Shown: positions 1 through 7,947 of the stretch, one piece after another
How positions within the stretch are numbered: the first letter of the stretch is position 1
Layout: each line of letters begins with the position of its first letter
Origin: a virus
Reading direction: 5' to 3' (one strand)
Length of the DNA stretch: 64,000 nucleotides
Virus record (IMG/VR): IMGVR_UViG_3300008117_000032
Location: 1-64,000 of that record
Program-made: the position numbers and the translations under genes
The notes under the pieces: model-generated
Database searches by the model: none
What the model was told of the DNA's origin: nothing
What the model saw: the letters and a program-made list of their open reading frames with translations, nothing else

Positions 1-1782
1 AAGTTTCAAAAACATATTGACAATCTTATTTCTAAAATCCTCAATGAGGAAATCGAGAGCAAGGTTAAACAAATTACCGAAGAAAAAGGTGAATGGCAGG
101 AAATTGAAGTTGAGGAAGGACTCAAAGGAGGTCAAAAGAAATTAGATGTTGCAGAGCCAAAGGGTAAATTAGATGCTGCAGACTTCAAAAAATTAAGAAG
201 TAAAAAGAAAGAGACTAAAGAAACCGAAGAAATGGATGAATGGTTTTTTTATGATAAAGATAAATCAACACATGGTGATTACGAAGGTGATGAAGAGGCT
301 GAAGAGGATGCAGAAGAATTGTCTCAGAATGAACCAACTTACGTTGGTAAAGGATTGGAAGACAATAAAATGAAAGCTAACCTCAAAAACAAAATATTTG
401 GTTCATTTAGCGATGAACATGGTTGGTTTGATGAAAAAGATAGAGCTCATATAGGAGATTTTGATTTCGATTTTGATGAAGAAGAATACGATGAGTTCGA
501 ACCTATGTTCCAAAAATTTGGTGAAAAAACTAATTGGTTTGCACCTGGTGAAGAAGGTAAGAAATTTTTCGACATGTATAAGGACAAATATGGTCCAATG
601 AAAATTAGAATCATGAAAGGTTTAGAAGAAGAAGCTGAGACTGAAGAAGGAAATGCTTTTACAGGGGCTTTAGCGGATGCTAAAAAAGACGGAAGAGATT
701 CTTTTGAAGTAGATGGAAAAAAATATCATGTTAAAGAATCTAAAGGTAAGAAGTGTGCGAAGTGTGGTATGATGAATTGTAAATGTAATCACAAAAAAGA
801 AACTAAAGAATCTGAAAAAAAATGGATTCAAAAAACTGATATTAAAAAAGGTGCACTTCACAAGAAATTGAATGTCCCAGATGATGAGAAAATTCCTCAA
901 TCAAAATTGAAATCATTGAAAAAAGAATTAATGAAGAAAGCTGAAGGGGATAAAAAATTGTCTTCTTCGGACTTAAAAACTTTGAAACAAGTTAATTTAG
1001 TTCTGACCCTCAAAGGAATAAAGGAAAATGAAAATAAAATCGTTTTCACTGAAAATGAACTTATAGATTTGATTGAAAATATTGTCATCGAGCAAAAAGA
1101 AAAAAAGGAAAAATCAAACATCTCAAAGAAAGAACCCGAAGGTTTGAAAAAAACAATGAAAGCTCTTAACGCGTCGAAAAAAGAAAATGAAGATTATGCT
1201 AAGAGTGTTGTGAAAAAAATGAAGGATTATCTCAAATCAGGTTCGAATGGTGAATTTAGTGAAAACCCTGAGGCGTTTCCAGAGAGTAATTATGACCTTT
1301 CAGGTATGAAAGAAAAAACAAAAAAGTATCATCCGTCTGAAGCAGTCGATGAATATATTGATGCATTCGCATACCCTGGTATGACAAATCTTGTTTATGA
1401 TGAAATCAAACCTGAAGATGAAAAAATCGAAATGTATTTGAAAGGAAATTCAAAAACAGGTAATGCTGTCAAGGACAAAGATGGTAAAGCGTTAGGTAAC
1501 GTGGTCCCGAGTGAGGTAGGTGAAAAGTTCATGAAAAATTATAAGGACAACCTATACGGTGCAGAACAACAAAACGCATCTTATAAAAGACAACCTCAAC
1601 CTGTAGACGTTGCAGGTGAGACCAAGTCAACTGGAAGTCTCAAAAAAATAAAATCATCAACTGAAAAATCTGCAAAAATATTCAACCAATTAGAATCAAC
1701 TGAGGACAAGAAATCAAAAATAATTTCTGAAGAAATGGAAAAGATGAAAAATCTTATTAGTTACGACAGAAAGACTCAGTAA
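1..1782 (+). CDS. Acidic/lysine-rich phage protein with zinc-knuckle, 5' end outside window
   Basis: The frame is open from base 1, so the gene starts upstream; an internal ATG at 232 is not the start. The visible N-terminal part (LISKILNEE) resembles the short helical N-termini of many proteins in this window. Visible parts are very acidic stretches, a Cys cluster (CAKCGMMNCKCNH, near 750-800) that could bind zinc, a segment KKGALHKKLNVPDDEKIP like one I associate with phage virion proteins, and a second internal copy of the N-terminal-type motif (FTENELIDLIENIVIEQ). Function unknown; an internal head or core protein is an inference. A terminator follows at 1811. Confidence 0.8.
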   Translation, partial: KFQKHIDNLISKILNEEIESKVKQITEEKGEWQEIEVEEGLKGGQKKLDVAEPKGKLDAADFKKLRSKKKETKETEEMDEWFFYDKDKSTHGDYEGDEEAEEDAEELSQNEPTYVGKGLEDNKMKANLKNKIFGSFSDEHGWFDEKDRAHIGDFDFDFDEEEYDEFEPMFQKFGEKTNWFAPGEEGKKFFDMYKDKYGPMKIRIMKGLEEEAETEEGNAFTGALADAKKDGRDSFEVDGKKYHVKESKGKKCAKCGMMNCKCNHKKETKESEKKWIQKTDIKKGALHKKLNVPDDEKIPQSKLKSLKKELMKKAEGDKKLSSSDLKTLKQVNLVLTLKGIKENENKIVFTENELIDLIENIVIEQKEKKEKSNISKKEPEGLKKTMKALNASKKENEDYAKSVVKKMKDYLKSGSNGEFSENPEAFPESNYDLSGMKEKTKKYHPSEAVDEYIDAFAYPGMTNLVYDEIKPEDEKIEMYLKGNSKTGNAVKDKDGKALGNVVPSEVGEKFMKNYKDNLYGAEQQNASYKRQPQPVDVAGETKSTGSLKKIKSSTEKSAKIFNQLESTEDKKSKIISEEMEKMKNLISYDRKTQ

Positions 1783-1810
1783 AAATTCACATTGAAATTT
1801 AATTTATTAT

Positions 1811-1847
1811 ATTCTCCATAGATGAACTCTATGGAGAATTTTTTTAA
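1811..1847 (+). terminator. Rho-independent terminator overlapping the next start codon
   Basis: A perfect 12 bp stem (1811-1822 with 1828-1839), a 5-base loop and a run of eight T. It lies after the gene ending at 1782, and the ATG at 1822 is inside the hairpin. Confidence 0.8.
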
Positions 1848-2289
1848 TTGGATGTCCAAGACAATACCTAAAGATGAAGTTTTGATTTGGTTCAATACTC
1901 ATAACATGAGTTATGAAAAGATTGAGCTATATGGTGACCTATTCAAAAGTTTAAACCATATTATTATCAACACTTATATGGGAGACACCGAGGGTGAAAC
2001 TAAGATTTACCTTTCGCAAGAAGATAAAGAAAAACATTTCGAGTGGTGTTGGAATAAATTATTAGAGAATTTTCTAGCGGAAAATATTAAAATAAACAGA
2101 GAAGGGGACCACAAAGAGTATTTCAAAGAATTTTTTTCAGACAGTTTTTATAATCAACAACAAGATAACGTAAAAATGTCAATACCCAAATTCCTCAATG
2201 ATGTTTTTGATGTCGAAAAAGATTTTAGTAAGTCTGACTTGGACATACTGACCGAGCTATATAAGTTAATGGAAAAAAATATGATTTGA
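1822..2289 (+). CDS. Unknown phage protein, 155 aa
   Basis: No family recognised. It is a soluble, charged protein rich in Phe, Trp and Lys with no membrane segment. The start is uncertain: ATG 1822 and ATG 1831 lie in the terminator hairpin, while the in-frame ATG at 1852 (MSKTIPKDE) lies just beyond it. If the hairpin terminates, a transcript starting near it would favour 1852 or a nearly leaderless 1822; TTATTATATT sits directly upstream of 1822, as in front of other genes here. Confidence 0.65.
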   Translation: MNSMENFFNWMSKTIPKDEVLIWFNTHNMSYEKIELYGDLFKSLNHIIINTYMGDTEGETKIYLSQEDKEKHFEWCWNKLLENFLAENIKINREGDHKEYFKEFFSDSFYNQQQDNVKMSIPKFLNDVFDVEKDFSKSDLDILTELYKLMEKNMI

Positions 2290-2369
2290 AAAAAATCTTG
2301 ATTCTATTTACACCAGACGTAAAAAAGTTAATATTATAACTATTAATAAACAACTATAACCATAGAAAA

Positions 2370-2552
2370 ATGGAAACATTAGAAAAAATCAAAGAATTGA
2401 CCGAACTACTTTCAGTTGACACAACAAAGTTTTTCAAAGGAAATAAGAGTGCGGGAACAAGAGCAAGAAAATCTGCACAAGAATTGAAAGCTCTTTTACA
2501 GAAACTCAGAGGTGAAATTCTTGAACACAAAAAGACAGAGGATAATGCATAA
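2370..2552 (+). CDS. Histone H1-like DNA-binding protein (Hc1 type)
   Basis: A 60 aa protein with the pattern KFFKGNKSAGTRARKSAQEL followed by a basic helix. It matches my knowledge of the small histone H1-like (Hc1-type) proteins common in Bacteroidota and Chlamydia. It probably binds DNA non-specifically, compacting phage or host DNA. Its stop codon overlaps the start of the next small membrane-protein gene. Confidence 0.75.
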   Translation: METLEKIKELTELLSVDTTKFFKGNKSAGTRARKSAQELKALLQKLRGEILEHKKTEDNA

Positions 2553-2733
2553 TATTGAAACGATATATATTTTTATATTTGTTTTCACAATATTAGTAAC
2601 ATTAAAAAATGTCACAAAATTTTTAAGCGCCCTGTTACAAAAAGAACCAAAACCAATGGTTTATAGTAACAGGGAACTTATCTTCTTAGGTTTATCGTTG
2701 AGTTACATAATAACATATCTTATTACGAAATGA
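2545..2733 (+). CDS. Small membrane protein with two TM segments
   Basis: A 62 aa protein starting MHNIETIYIF at an ATG overlapping the histone-like gene by 8 bases; a longer reading from 2512 would lie wholly inside that gene. Two hydrophobic segments (about residues 5-25 and 45-60) are separated by a basic loop. The next gene starts in its stop codon (ATGA), indicating coupled translation. Function unknown. Confidence 0.6.
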   Translation: MHNIETIYIFIFVFTILVTLKNVTKFLSALLQKEPKPMVYSNRELIFLGLSLSYIITYLITK

Positions 2734-3179
2734 GTTTTTACAAAGAAATAGCCCCGTTCATTGAATACATACGTTCAATCAGGAAGCTCAAAACCTATTT
2801 GAGTTTCGACATAGAGTTTCCTTCTAAATGGGTAATTCCAAAGAGTATGGTTGAGGAAGGACAAGTAGTTTCTTTCGAAACAGAGGATTCCAATAAAAAA
2901 GGGATTTCGTTCGTTACACCCTTGGATGAGGCCAACACCTCTTCTACCTTGTCTAAGATTTCAAAAATAATTAAATTGAATAAAGAAAAAGAAATCAAAG
3001 AAAAACTTTTCAAACATACAATAGAACAGTTGAAAGAAACTTTCGAAAAGACTGATTTAGATAAACTTAAAACATTATATTTCGATTTCGAATTAGAACA
3101 AACTGAATTAGAAATTAACGATGAGTCAGAGACAGGAGAAGATATTACAATGGCTGAACAGCGAGAAAGCGAAGGATAA
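2730..3179 (+). CDS. Unknown phage protein, 149 aa
   Basis: A soluble protein with a globular N-terminal half and a helical, acidic C-terminal tail. The ATGA overlap with the preceding gene and long overlap with the following gene place it in one operon (2370-3503). No family recognised. Confidence 0.7.
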   Translation: MSFYKEIAPFIEYIRSIRKLKTYLSFDIEFPSKWVIPKSMVEEGQVVSFETEDSNKKGISFVTPLDEANTSSTLSKISKIIKLNKEKEIKEKLFKHTIEQLKETFEKTDLDKLKTLYFDFELEQTELEINDESETGEDITMAEQRESEG

Positions 3180-3309
3180 AAAAGAATTGGAAAGGGAAAA
3201 AGAAAGCTTCATACGTCAAATAAAAAAGTTGAATAAAGAAGACATATTTCCCAAACCAAAAAAACTAACCTTATGGCAGAAAATAAAAATACTGATTTTG
3301 GGGAATTAG
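3121..3309 (+). CDS. Small basic protein with hydrophobic C-terminus
   Basis: A 62 aa protein overlapping the previous gene by 59 bases in another frame. A long charged helix (residues 5-40) leads into LWQKIKILILGN, a short amphipathic or membrane-associating tail. The overlap on both sides is typical of compact phage operons. Function unknown. Confidence 0.55.
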   Translation: MSQRQEKILQWLNSEKAKDKKELEREKESFIRQIKKLNKEDIFPKPKKLTLWQKIKILILGN

Positions 3310-3503
3310 AAAAGTTAGCTTTGATTGCCGACGCTTGTCAAAACGTTTTTGTCGGAAAAGCAACAATGATATTCGAGCTGAAAAAGGAAGAATATACCAA
3401 AGTCATTAATCATTTCAGAGAGATTGAAAGACATCACAAACAATTTTCAATAGACATCTCAGGAACTGAATTTCACTTTATTCTTGATGAGGAAGAGAAG
3501 TAA
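3273..3503 (+). CDS. Unknown phage protein, 76 aa
   Basis: Starts MAENKNTDFGELEKL within the 3' end of the previous gene. Small soluble alpha/beta protein, no recognised motif. Its 3' end overlaps the convergent minus-strand gene by 26 bases. Confidence 0.65.
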   Translation: MAENKNTDFGELEKLALIADACQNVFVGKATMIFELKKEEYTKVINHFREIERHHKQFSIDISGTEFHFILDEEEK

Positions 3504-4122
3504 ATCTTCTGTATAAGATGGACTTATCAAATCCTTTATTTTCCAACAATTGATATAAGTATTTTTTCTGTGGTTTAGAAAAGTCCTTAACAAACAGACA
3601 ATCACCCCTTTTGATTTTCCAAAAGTAATTTGATAGACAATCAATAAAACGTGATGCTTCTGATTCATTTTTCAAAGTGAACAAAAAGACTTTTTCCTCA
3701 TCTTGAATGATAACCTTATTATTCAACATTGATATCATTTTTACACCTTCGCCCTTCAAATAAGTTTTTATCAACCTTTGGACTTCTATCTTCTTTTTCG
3801 TTTGAATGTCGAAAACCTTTTCCTCCTTTTTGTATGGAGATATTAAAATCAATGTCATACCAGGTTCATCAAGTTTTACTCTCAAATTTCTACCCAAATC
3901 GTCGGTTAGATAGATTGGCACTTCTTGTTTTGAACTCATATGTATTATACCCATTTCATAGTCGACTTCCTTTCCTGATTCATATTTTACATCAAAAATT
4001 ACGTCACTGGATTCTTTCATTTTTTTGTTGAAAAAATCCTTAGCCTTGGAAGGGGTGATAAACTTATTTATTATTCTTTTCTTTTTTTTATCCTTGAATA
4101 ATACCACGAGGTAATTAGCCAT
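3478..4122 (-). CDS. Unknown phage protein, 214 aa
   Basis: Lys-rich soluble protein starting MANYLVVLFKDKKKKRI. No family recognised. The start codon lies only 2 bases from the start of dnaJ on the other strand, so each promoter must lie inside the other gene's coding sequence or the messages are leaderless. It converges with the 3273-3503 gene. Confidence 0.75.
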   Translation of the reverse strand: MANYLVVLFKDKKKKRIINKFITPSKAKDFFNKKMKESSDVIFDVKYESGKEVDYEMGIIHMSSKQEVPIYLTDDLGRNLRVKLDEPGMTLILISPYKKEEKVFDIQTKKKIEVQRLIKTYLKGEGVKMISMLNNKVIIQDEEKVFLFTLKNESEASRFIDCLSNYFWKIKRGDCLFVKDFSKPQKKYLYQLLENKGFDKSILYRRFTSLPHQE

Positions 4123-4124
4123 AT

Positions 4125-5045
4125 ATGAAAAATTACTACAAAATTCTAGAAGTTGAAGAGAATGCCTCAGAAGATGAAATCAAAAAGAGTTACAGAAACC
4201 TCTCAAAAAGATTTCATCCTGACATCAATCCCGATGGTGCTGAAAAATTTAAAGAGATAAACGAAGCTTACGAAGTTTTGGGAGACAGAGAAAAAAGAGC
4301 TCAGTATAATAATCAAAAGTCCAACCCATATCAAGGAACCAATTTTGAGAGTTTCTTTGATAACATGTTTGGTCGCAATCCTCATTTCCAAGGACAAAGA
4401 CCGAGGCATGCACCAGACAAAGTTGTGAGACTTCAAGTTTCACCAATTGAATCCTATTTGGGTGGGGAAAAGGAAATTCAATATAGTAGAGATATTCCGT
4501 GTAATTCTTGTCAAGGTAACGGGGGCCAGCATCAAACCTGTGGGTCTTGCGGTGGTCAAGGTTTCTTTATCAAAACATTTGGGACAGGATTCATGGTTCA
4601 ACAAATAAGGACAATTTGCGGGAACTGCAATGGTCAAGGAACCATTTTAGTTGAAAGGTGTTATTTGTGTGGTGGAAAAGGAACAAGTCAGACCATTCAT
4701 AGCATTAGGGTCAAAGTCCCACAAGGTATTGATAGTGGACAGTTTCTCAAACTACCAAACTTGGGTGATTTCAAAAACGGAGGTATGGGGGATTTGGTAA
4801 TTCAAGTGGAAATGGTCCCGAAAGATGGGTTTGAAAAGATTAATTCAGATTTGGTTTATAATTTGACACTGAATTTGGAACAAATACAAAATGATAAATT
4901 TTTAATTCCACATCCAGATGGTGATTTAAATTTACAAGCACCAAAAATAATAGACACATCTAAACCTTTAAGATTAAGAGGAAAAGGATATAAAGGTGGT
5001 GATTTTTATGTTAAACTCAATTTGAAATTCGAGAGACCTATTTAA
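4125..5045 (+). CDS. dnaJ: DnaJ-type co-chaperone
   Basis: A 306 aa protein with a J domain at residues 1-65 (HPD at 31-33, which stimulates DnaK ATPase), a linker with a short Gly/Phe stretch, four CxxCxGxG zinc motifs at about 126-192 (CNSCQGNG, CGSCGGQG, CGNCNGQG, CYLCGGKG) and a C-terminal substrate-binding domain. It is shorter than bacterial DnaJ (about 370 aa), mainly in the C-terminal half. A phage-encoded DnaJ probably redirects host DnaK to virion assembly or replication proteins. Confidence 0.93.
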   Translation: MKNYYKILEVEENASEDEIKKSYRNLSKRFHPDINPDGAEKFKEINEAYEVLGDREKRAQYNNQKSNPYQGTNFESFFDNMFGRNPHFQGQRPRHAPDKVVRLQVSPIESYLGGEKEIQYSRDIPCNSCQGNGGQHQTCGSCGGQGFFIKTFGTGFMVQQIRTICGNCNGQGTILVERCYLCGGKGTSQTIHSIRVKVPQGIDSGQFLKLPNLGDFKNGGMGDLVIQVEMVPKDGFEKINSDLVYNLTLNLEQIQNDKFLIPHPDGDLNLQAPKIIDTSKPLRLRGKGYKGGDFYVKLNLKFERPI

Positions 5046-5178
5046 AAAATTCTATTATAATTTTGAATATTTCGATTGTTCCGTAAACAGATGAGAAAAC
5101 AATATAACTTCCTAAAATTAACACGCCCCATTTAACTCTATTTATTGGACGATTTGATTTACAACTACTACATGCCAT
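5038..5178 (-). CDS. 46-aa CxxC membrane microprotein
   Basis: Starts MACSSCKSNRPINRVKWG. A CxxC pair at the N-terminus is followed by one hydrophobic segment (VLILGSYIVFSSVYGTIEIF). It overlaps the end of dnaJ by 8 bases on the other strand. TATAAATA runs directly into the start codon on this strand. A small zinc-knuckle membrane protein is the best description; function unknown. Confidence 0.55.
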   Translation of the reverse strand: MACSSCKSNRPINRVKWGVLILGSYIVFSSVYGTIEIFKIIIEFFK

Positions 5179-5185
5179 ATTTATA
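5178..5185 (+). promoter_or_regulatory. TATTTATA late-type promoter motif
   Basis: TATTTATA 3 bases upstream of the ATG at 5189. The same eight bases read TATAAATA on the minus strand, touching the start of the 46-aa gene, so it may serve both. Confidence 0.5.
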
Positions 5186-5188
5186 ATT

Positions 5189-5365
5189 ATGATTTTGGAA
5201 CAAATTATTAAAAGAGTTCTTTACCAATATTTGGACGAGAAAGAACAAAAGAAATTTAAGAAACCAAGGAAATATAGTAAATCATATTGTAAATCTACAT
5301 CATGCTCAGATATGGGATTTACTCAGAAAGCTTCATGTAGACCTTACAAAAATTGTTATAACTAA
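5189..5365 (+). CDS. 58-aa Cys-rich phage protein with internal-protein-like N-terminus
   Basis: Starts MILEQIIKRVLYQYLDEKEQ, matching the short helical N-terminus shared by many proteins here. The C-terminal half has four Cys in the pattern YCKSTSC, MGFTQKASC and YKNCY, which resembles a short Cys motif I recall from T4-like phage proteins. It follows a TATTTATA motif by 3 bases. Probably a packaged or structural small protein (inference). Confidence 0.65.
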   Translation: MILEQIIKRVLYQYLDEKEQKKFKKPRKYSKSYCKSTSCSDMGFTQKASCRPYKNCYN

Positions 5366-5366
5366 A

Positions 5367-5397
5367 TTTGCTTTTTTGATTTTTTTTATTATATTTC
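5367..5397 (+). promoter_or_regulatory. Bacteroidota-type promoter, leaderless
   Basis: TTTG (5367-5370), 19 bases, then TATATTTC (5390-5397), close to the TAnnTTTG consensus. The ATG at 5402 is 4 bases beyond, so the message would be essentially leaderless. Confidence 0.6.
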
Positions 5398-5401
5398 TTA
5401 T

Positions 5402-6241
5402 ATGTTAAGTTATATCGGAGGAAAATCAAAAATTGGAAAATGGATAGTCGAATACTATCCTGAGGATATGGAAACATATGTCGAAACATTCGGGGGAATG
5501 TTTTGGTGTTATTTCAACATGAATTTAGAAAAATTCACAAACCTCAAACGAGTGGTCTACAATGACTTCAACCCACTAAACTACAATCTATTTCAATGTG
5601 TTCAGAATCCTGCTGAACTCCAAAGAGTTTTGGACACCATACCGGTTCAAGAGTTTGGTAAATTAGTTACAGACATAAGTTACAAGGATAGATTCAGAGA
5701 GTATCAAACTGAATTATTTTCATCGGGATTTACTATAAATTACCCTGACTACGAAGTTGCTGCAAAATACGTTTACATTGTCACTCAAGTGTTCAGTGGA
5801 AGTAAACCTGAAACTTCTAACTTTATAGATTTGAAGGGAAAGTATCGTTCAAAATATTTGTCTTTCAGAGACAAACTATCTAATCCAAAATGGGTCGAAC
5901 ACTTTAATAAGATTACTCATGTTGAAAATATGGATTTCCAAAAGGTTATAGAGAAATACGACTCCCCGTCAACTTATATTTACTTGGACCCACCATATTG
6001 GAAAACTGAAAATTACTATTCCAACCATGATTTCGACAGAGCAGACCACGAAAGATTGGCAAATGTGTTGAATTCAGTCCAAAGTAAGTTTAGTTTATCT
6101 TACTACGATTTTGACCTTTTAAGTCAATGGTATTCAACAGATAGATTCAGATGGGAAAAGAAGAAGTTTGCTAAAGCAGCTGCTGCGAAAAAAGGGACGA
6201 AACAAAATATGGGTGAAGAGCTCTTGATATTGAATTATTAG
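5402..6241 (+). CDS. DNA adenine methylase, D12 (Dam) class
   Basis: A 279 aa protein. Residues 3-9 (SYIGGKS) and FGGMFW near 30-36 form the AdoMet-binding motif I of the D12 class, followed by the acidic motif YNDFN (about 56-60) and the catalytic DPPY at about 196-199. Length fits Dam/DpnII-type enzymes. It transfers a methyl group to N6 of adenine, in phages usually for self-protection or timing. Motif I deviates from the usual FxGxG (FGGMF). No cognate endonuclease is adjacent, so an orphan methylase is likely. Confidence 0.88.
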   Translation: MLSYIGGKSKIGKWIVEYYPEDMETYVETFGGMFWCYFNMNLEKFTNLKRVVYNDFNPLNYNLFQCVQNPAELQRVLDTIPVQEFGKLVTDISYKDRFREYQTELFSSGFTINYPDYEVAAKYVYIVTQVFSGSKPETSNFIDLKGKYRSKYLSFRDKLSNPKWVEHFNKITHVENMDFQKVIEKYDSPSTYIYLDPPYWKTENYYSNHDFDRADHERLANVLNSVQSKFSLSYYDFDLLSQWYSTDRFRWEKKKFAKAAAAKKGTKQNMGEELLILNY

Positions 6242-6261
6242 TTATTTTTGTGTAATCAATA

Positions 6262-6269
6262 TATTTATT
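6262..6269 (+). promoter_or_regulatory. TATTTATT late-type promoter motif
   Basis: TATTTATT located 16 bases upstream of ATG 6286; variant of the recurring motif. Confidence 0.45.
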
Positions 6270-6285
6270 AATAAATTCGTGGTAG

Positions 6286-7608
6286 ATGAAATTTACATCA
6301 TTACTTAAAGATATTTTGTTGGAGCAATCAAGATTTGAGATTTTGAGAAATGCTTTAACAAAACCTACTGAAGACAAGAAGGGAAAAAAACAAAAGCCCA
6401 AGATGACCGTGGCTGAATTTTTAAAATTGGTGCAGGCAGACCCTACCACTAAATTAAATAACGTTGACCCTGAGAGTGCAGACTCCAAAGAACTTGAAAA
6501 AATAAAGGCAGGTAAGTATGTTAACTGGCTCATCAAAAGTTTCTTGAACGTTAAGACTGAAAGACAACCTGGTGATACGGGTTATGAAAGAGAACTTGCT
6601 CAAGTAAAGGAAACATTCTTGGAAGACCTGTATAAGGTTACAGATGATTTGAAGAAATTCGGAAGATTTTACAAACGTATTCCTTTGGAAAAAAGGGATA
6701 TAATGAAGTTGACTCCTGACCAATTGTATGACGAAGTTAAAGACTTCGACCTTACGATGGCAACAACAACTAAAGCAGAAAGAAAAACTGCCGAAGTTCA
6801 CCCTGGTGCTGAACTCATGTATGACGGTGAAGATTGGAGAGTGATTAAGATTGAAGACAAGGGTTTATCAGGAAAAGAAGCCGCATGTTTTTACGGTGGA
6901 AATAATAGAGAGACTAGATGGTGCACTTCTGCACCTGGATTGTCTTGGTTTGATAGATATATTAAGGACGGTCCATTATATGTTGTGTTCAATCCAAATG
7001 ACCCTAACAAAGCCTCTGAAACAGGTTTACCTGTTGAAAGATTTCAATTCCATTTCCCATCCAATCAATTTATGGACAAGGATGACCGTCAACAAGATTT
7101 AGTTGGGCTACTCAATGGAAGAATGTCTGAATTGAAACCGTTATTCAAACCAGAATTTGCAAAAGGTTTGACTGTTGGAGGTGAAAAACTTGTTATTGAT
7201 AGTTTTTCTCATGGTGCAATTGGAAAATTCATTGCCCTTTATGGTTTAGACGATTTGATAGATAACTTACCATCTACCTTGACTGAATTTCAAATCCAAA
7301 ATAGAGACAAAAATAATATTATTATTAACATTCCTGAATCGATTTCTAGATTCAAAGACTTGAGAATGATATTACTTGATAATTGTGTTGAAACTGTGCC
7401 CGATTCAATTTGTGAATTACCAAAGTTGAAGTTCTTAGCACTTATTAATAACAAACAACTTACTTCTATCCCTGAATGTGTGTGTAACATGCCGAGTCTT
7501 TTCTTTATTAATCTGAAAGGAAGTGACAATTGTCAAGTTCCTGAATGTATCAAAAGAAAAGGTAGTGACATGGGTAACAATATGTGGGATTTGGAAGGTG
7601 AGGAATAA
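6286..7608 (+). CDS. WCT-motif phage protein with C-terminal leucine-rich repeats
   Basis: A 440 aa protein. N-terminus LLKDILLEQ matches the putative capsid-targeting signal. The central domain (about residues 170-275) has GKEAACFYGG, RWCTS near 211 and FQFHFPSNQFMDKDD near 255-264. Related signatures occur in the proteins at 22488 and 47854. Residues about 325-425 form leucine-rich repeats (spaced I-P-E/D-S-I, L-P-K-L-K-F-L). Repeats suggest protein binding. Function unknown; an injected effector or internal head protein is an inference. A late-type promoter motif precedes it. Confidence 0.8.
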   Translation: MKFTSLLKDILLEQSRFEILRNALTKPTEDKKGKKQKPKMTVAEFLKLVQADPTTKLNNVDPESADSKELEKIKAGKYVNWLIKSFLNVKTERQPGDTGYERELAQVKETFLEDLYKVTDDLKKFGRFYKRIPLEKRDIMKLTPDQLYDEVKDFDLTMATTTKAERKTAEVHPGAELMYDGEDWRVIKIEDKGLSGKEAACFYGGNNRETRWCTSAPGLSWFDRYIKDGPLYVVFNPNDPNKASETGLPVERFQFHFPSNQFMDKDDRQQDLVGLLNGRMSELKPLFKPEFAKGLTVGGEKLVIDSFSHGAIGKFIALYGLDDLIDNLPSTLTEFQIQNRDKNNIIINIPESISRFKDLRMILLDNCVETVPDSICELPKLKFLALINNKQLTSIPECVCNMPSLFFINLKGSDNCQVPECIKRKGSDMGNNMWDLEGEE

Positions 7609-7618
7609 TCATTTCACT

Positions 7619-7897
7619 ATGAGCGTAGATGTTGACATATATATGAATAACATCGTCAAGTTTTTCAAGGAAAATCCAAAAGACTTATTTAATCTTATTC
7701 CAAAAGACAAGGAAGAAGAATTTTATGTAAAGATTCGTGAGGTAGCCTTTGATAATATCGAAAATGGTAAAGAGGTTAGTTTAACTCAGAAACAACTCAT
7801 TGACGTGTGTAGAGAGCTTAATCAGAAACCAATCGAAACTAAAGAATTATTTGCACCTTTCTTCAAGACTAAATTTGGTCTAGTTTGTTTAAATTAA
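7619..7897 (+). CDS. Unknown small phage protein, 92 aa
   Basis: ATG 7619 (MSVDVDIYMNN) follows the previous stop by 10 bases; a longer in-frame reading to 7523 would overlap the LRR gene and lacks support. It is acidic and helical, with VSLTQKQLIDVCRELNQK near the middle, a pattern I associate with small phage proteins. Function unknown. Confidence 0.65.
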   Translation: MSVDVDIYMNNIVKFFKENPKDLFNLIPKDKEEEFYVKIREVAFDNIENGKEVSLTQKQLIDVCRELNQKPIETKELFAPFFKTKFGLVCLN

Positions 7898-7899
7898 TT

Positions 7900-7929
7900 T
7901 TTGTAATTCAAATTAATACTGTATCTTTG
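7900..7929 (+). promoter_or_regulatory. Bacteroidota-type promoter
   Basis: TTTG (7900-7903), 18 bases, TATCTTTG (7922-7929). Start site expected near 7935, giving a short leader before ATG 7948. Confidence 0.75.
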
Positions 7930-7947
7930 TAATCTAAATTAATAAAC

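Noticed and set aside
6171-6536. Minus-strand open frame of 121 codons
   Set aside because: Spans the end of the methylase and the start of the WCT gene on the other strand; shadow.
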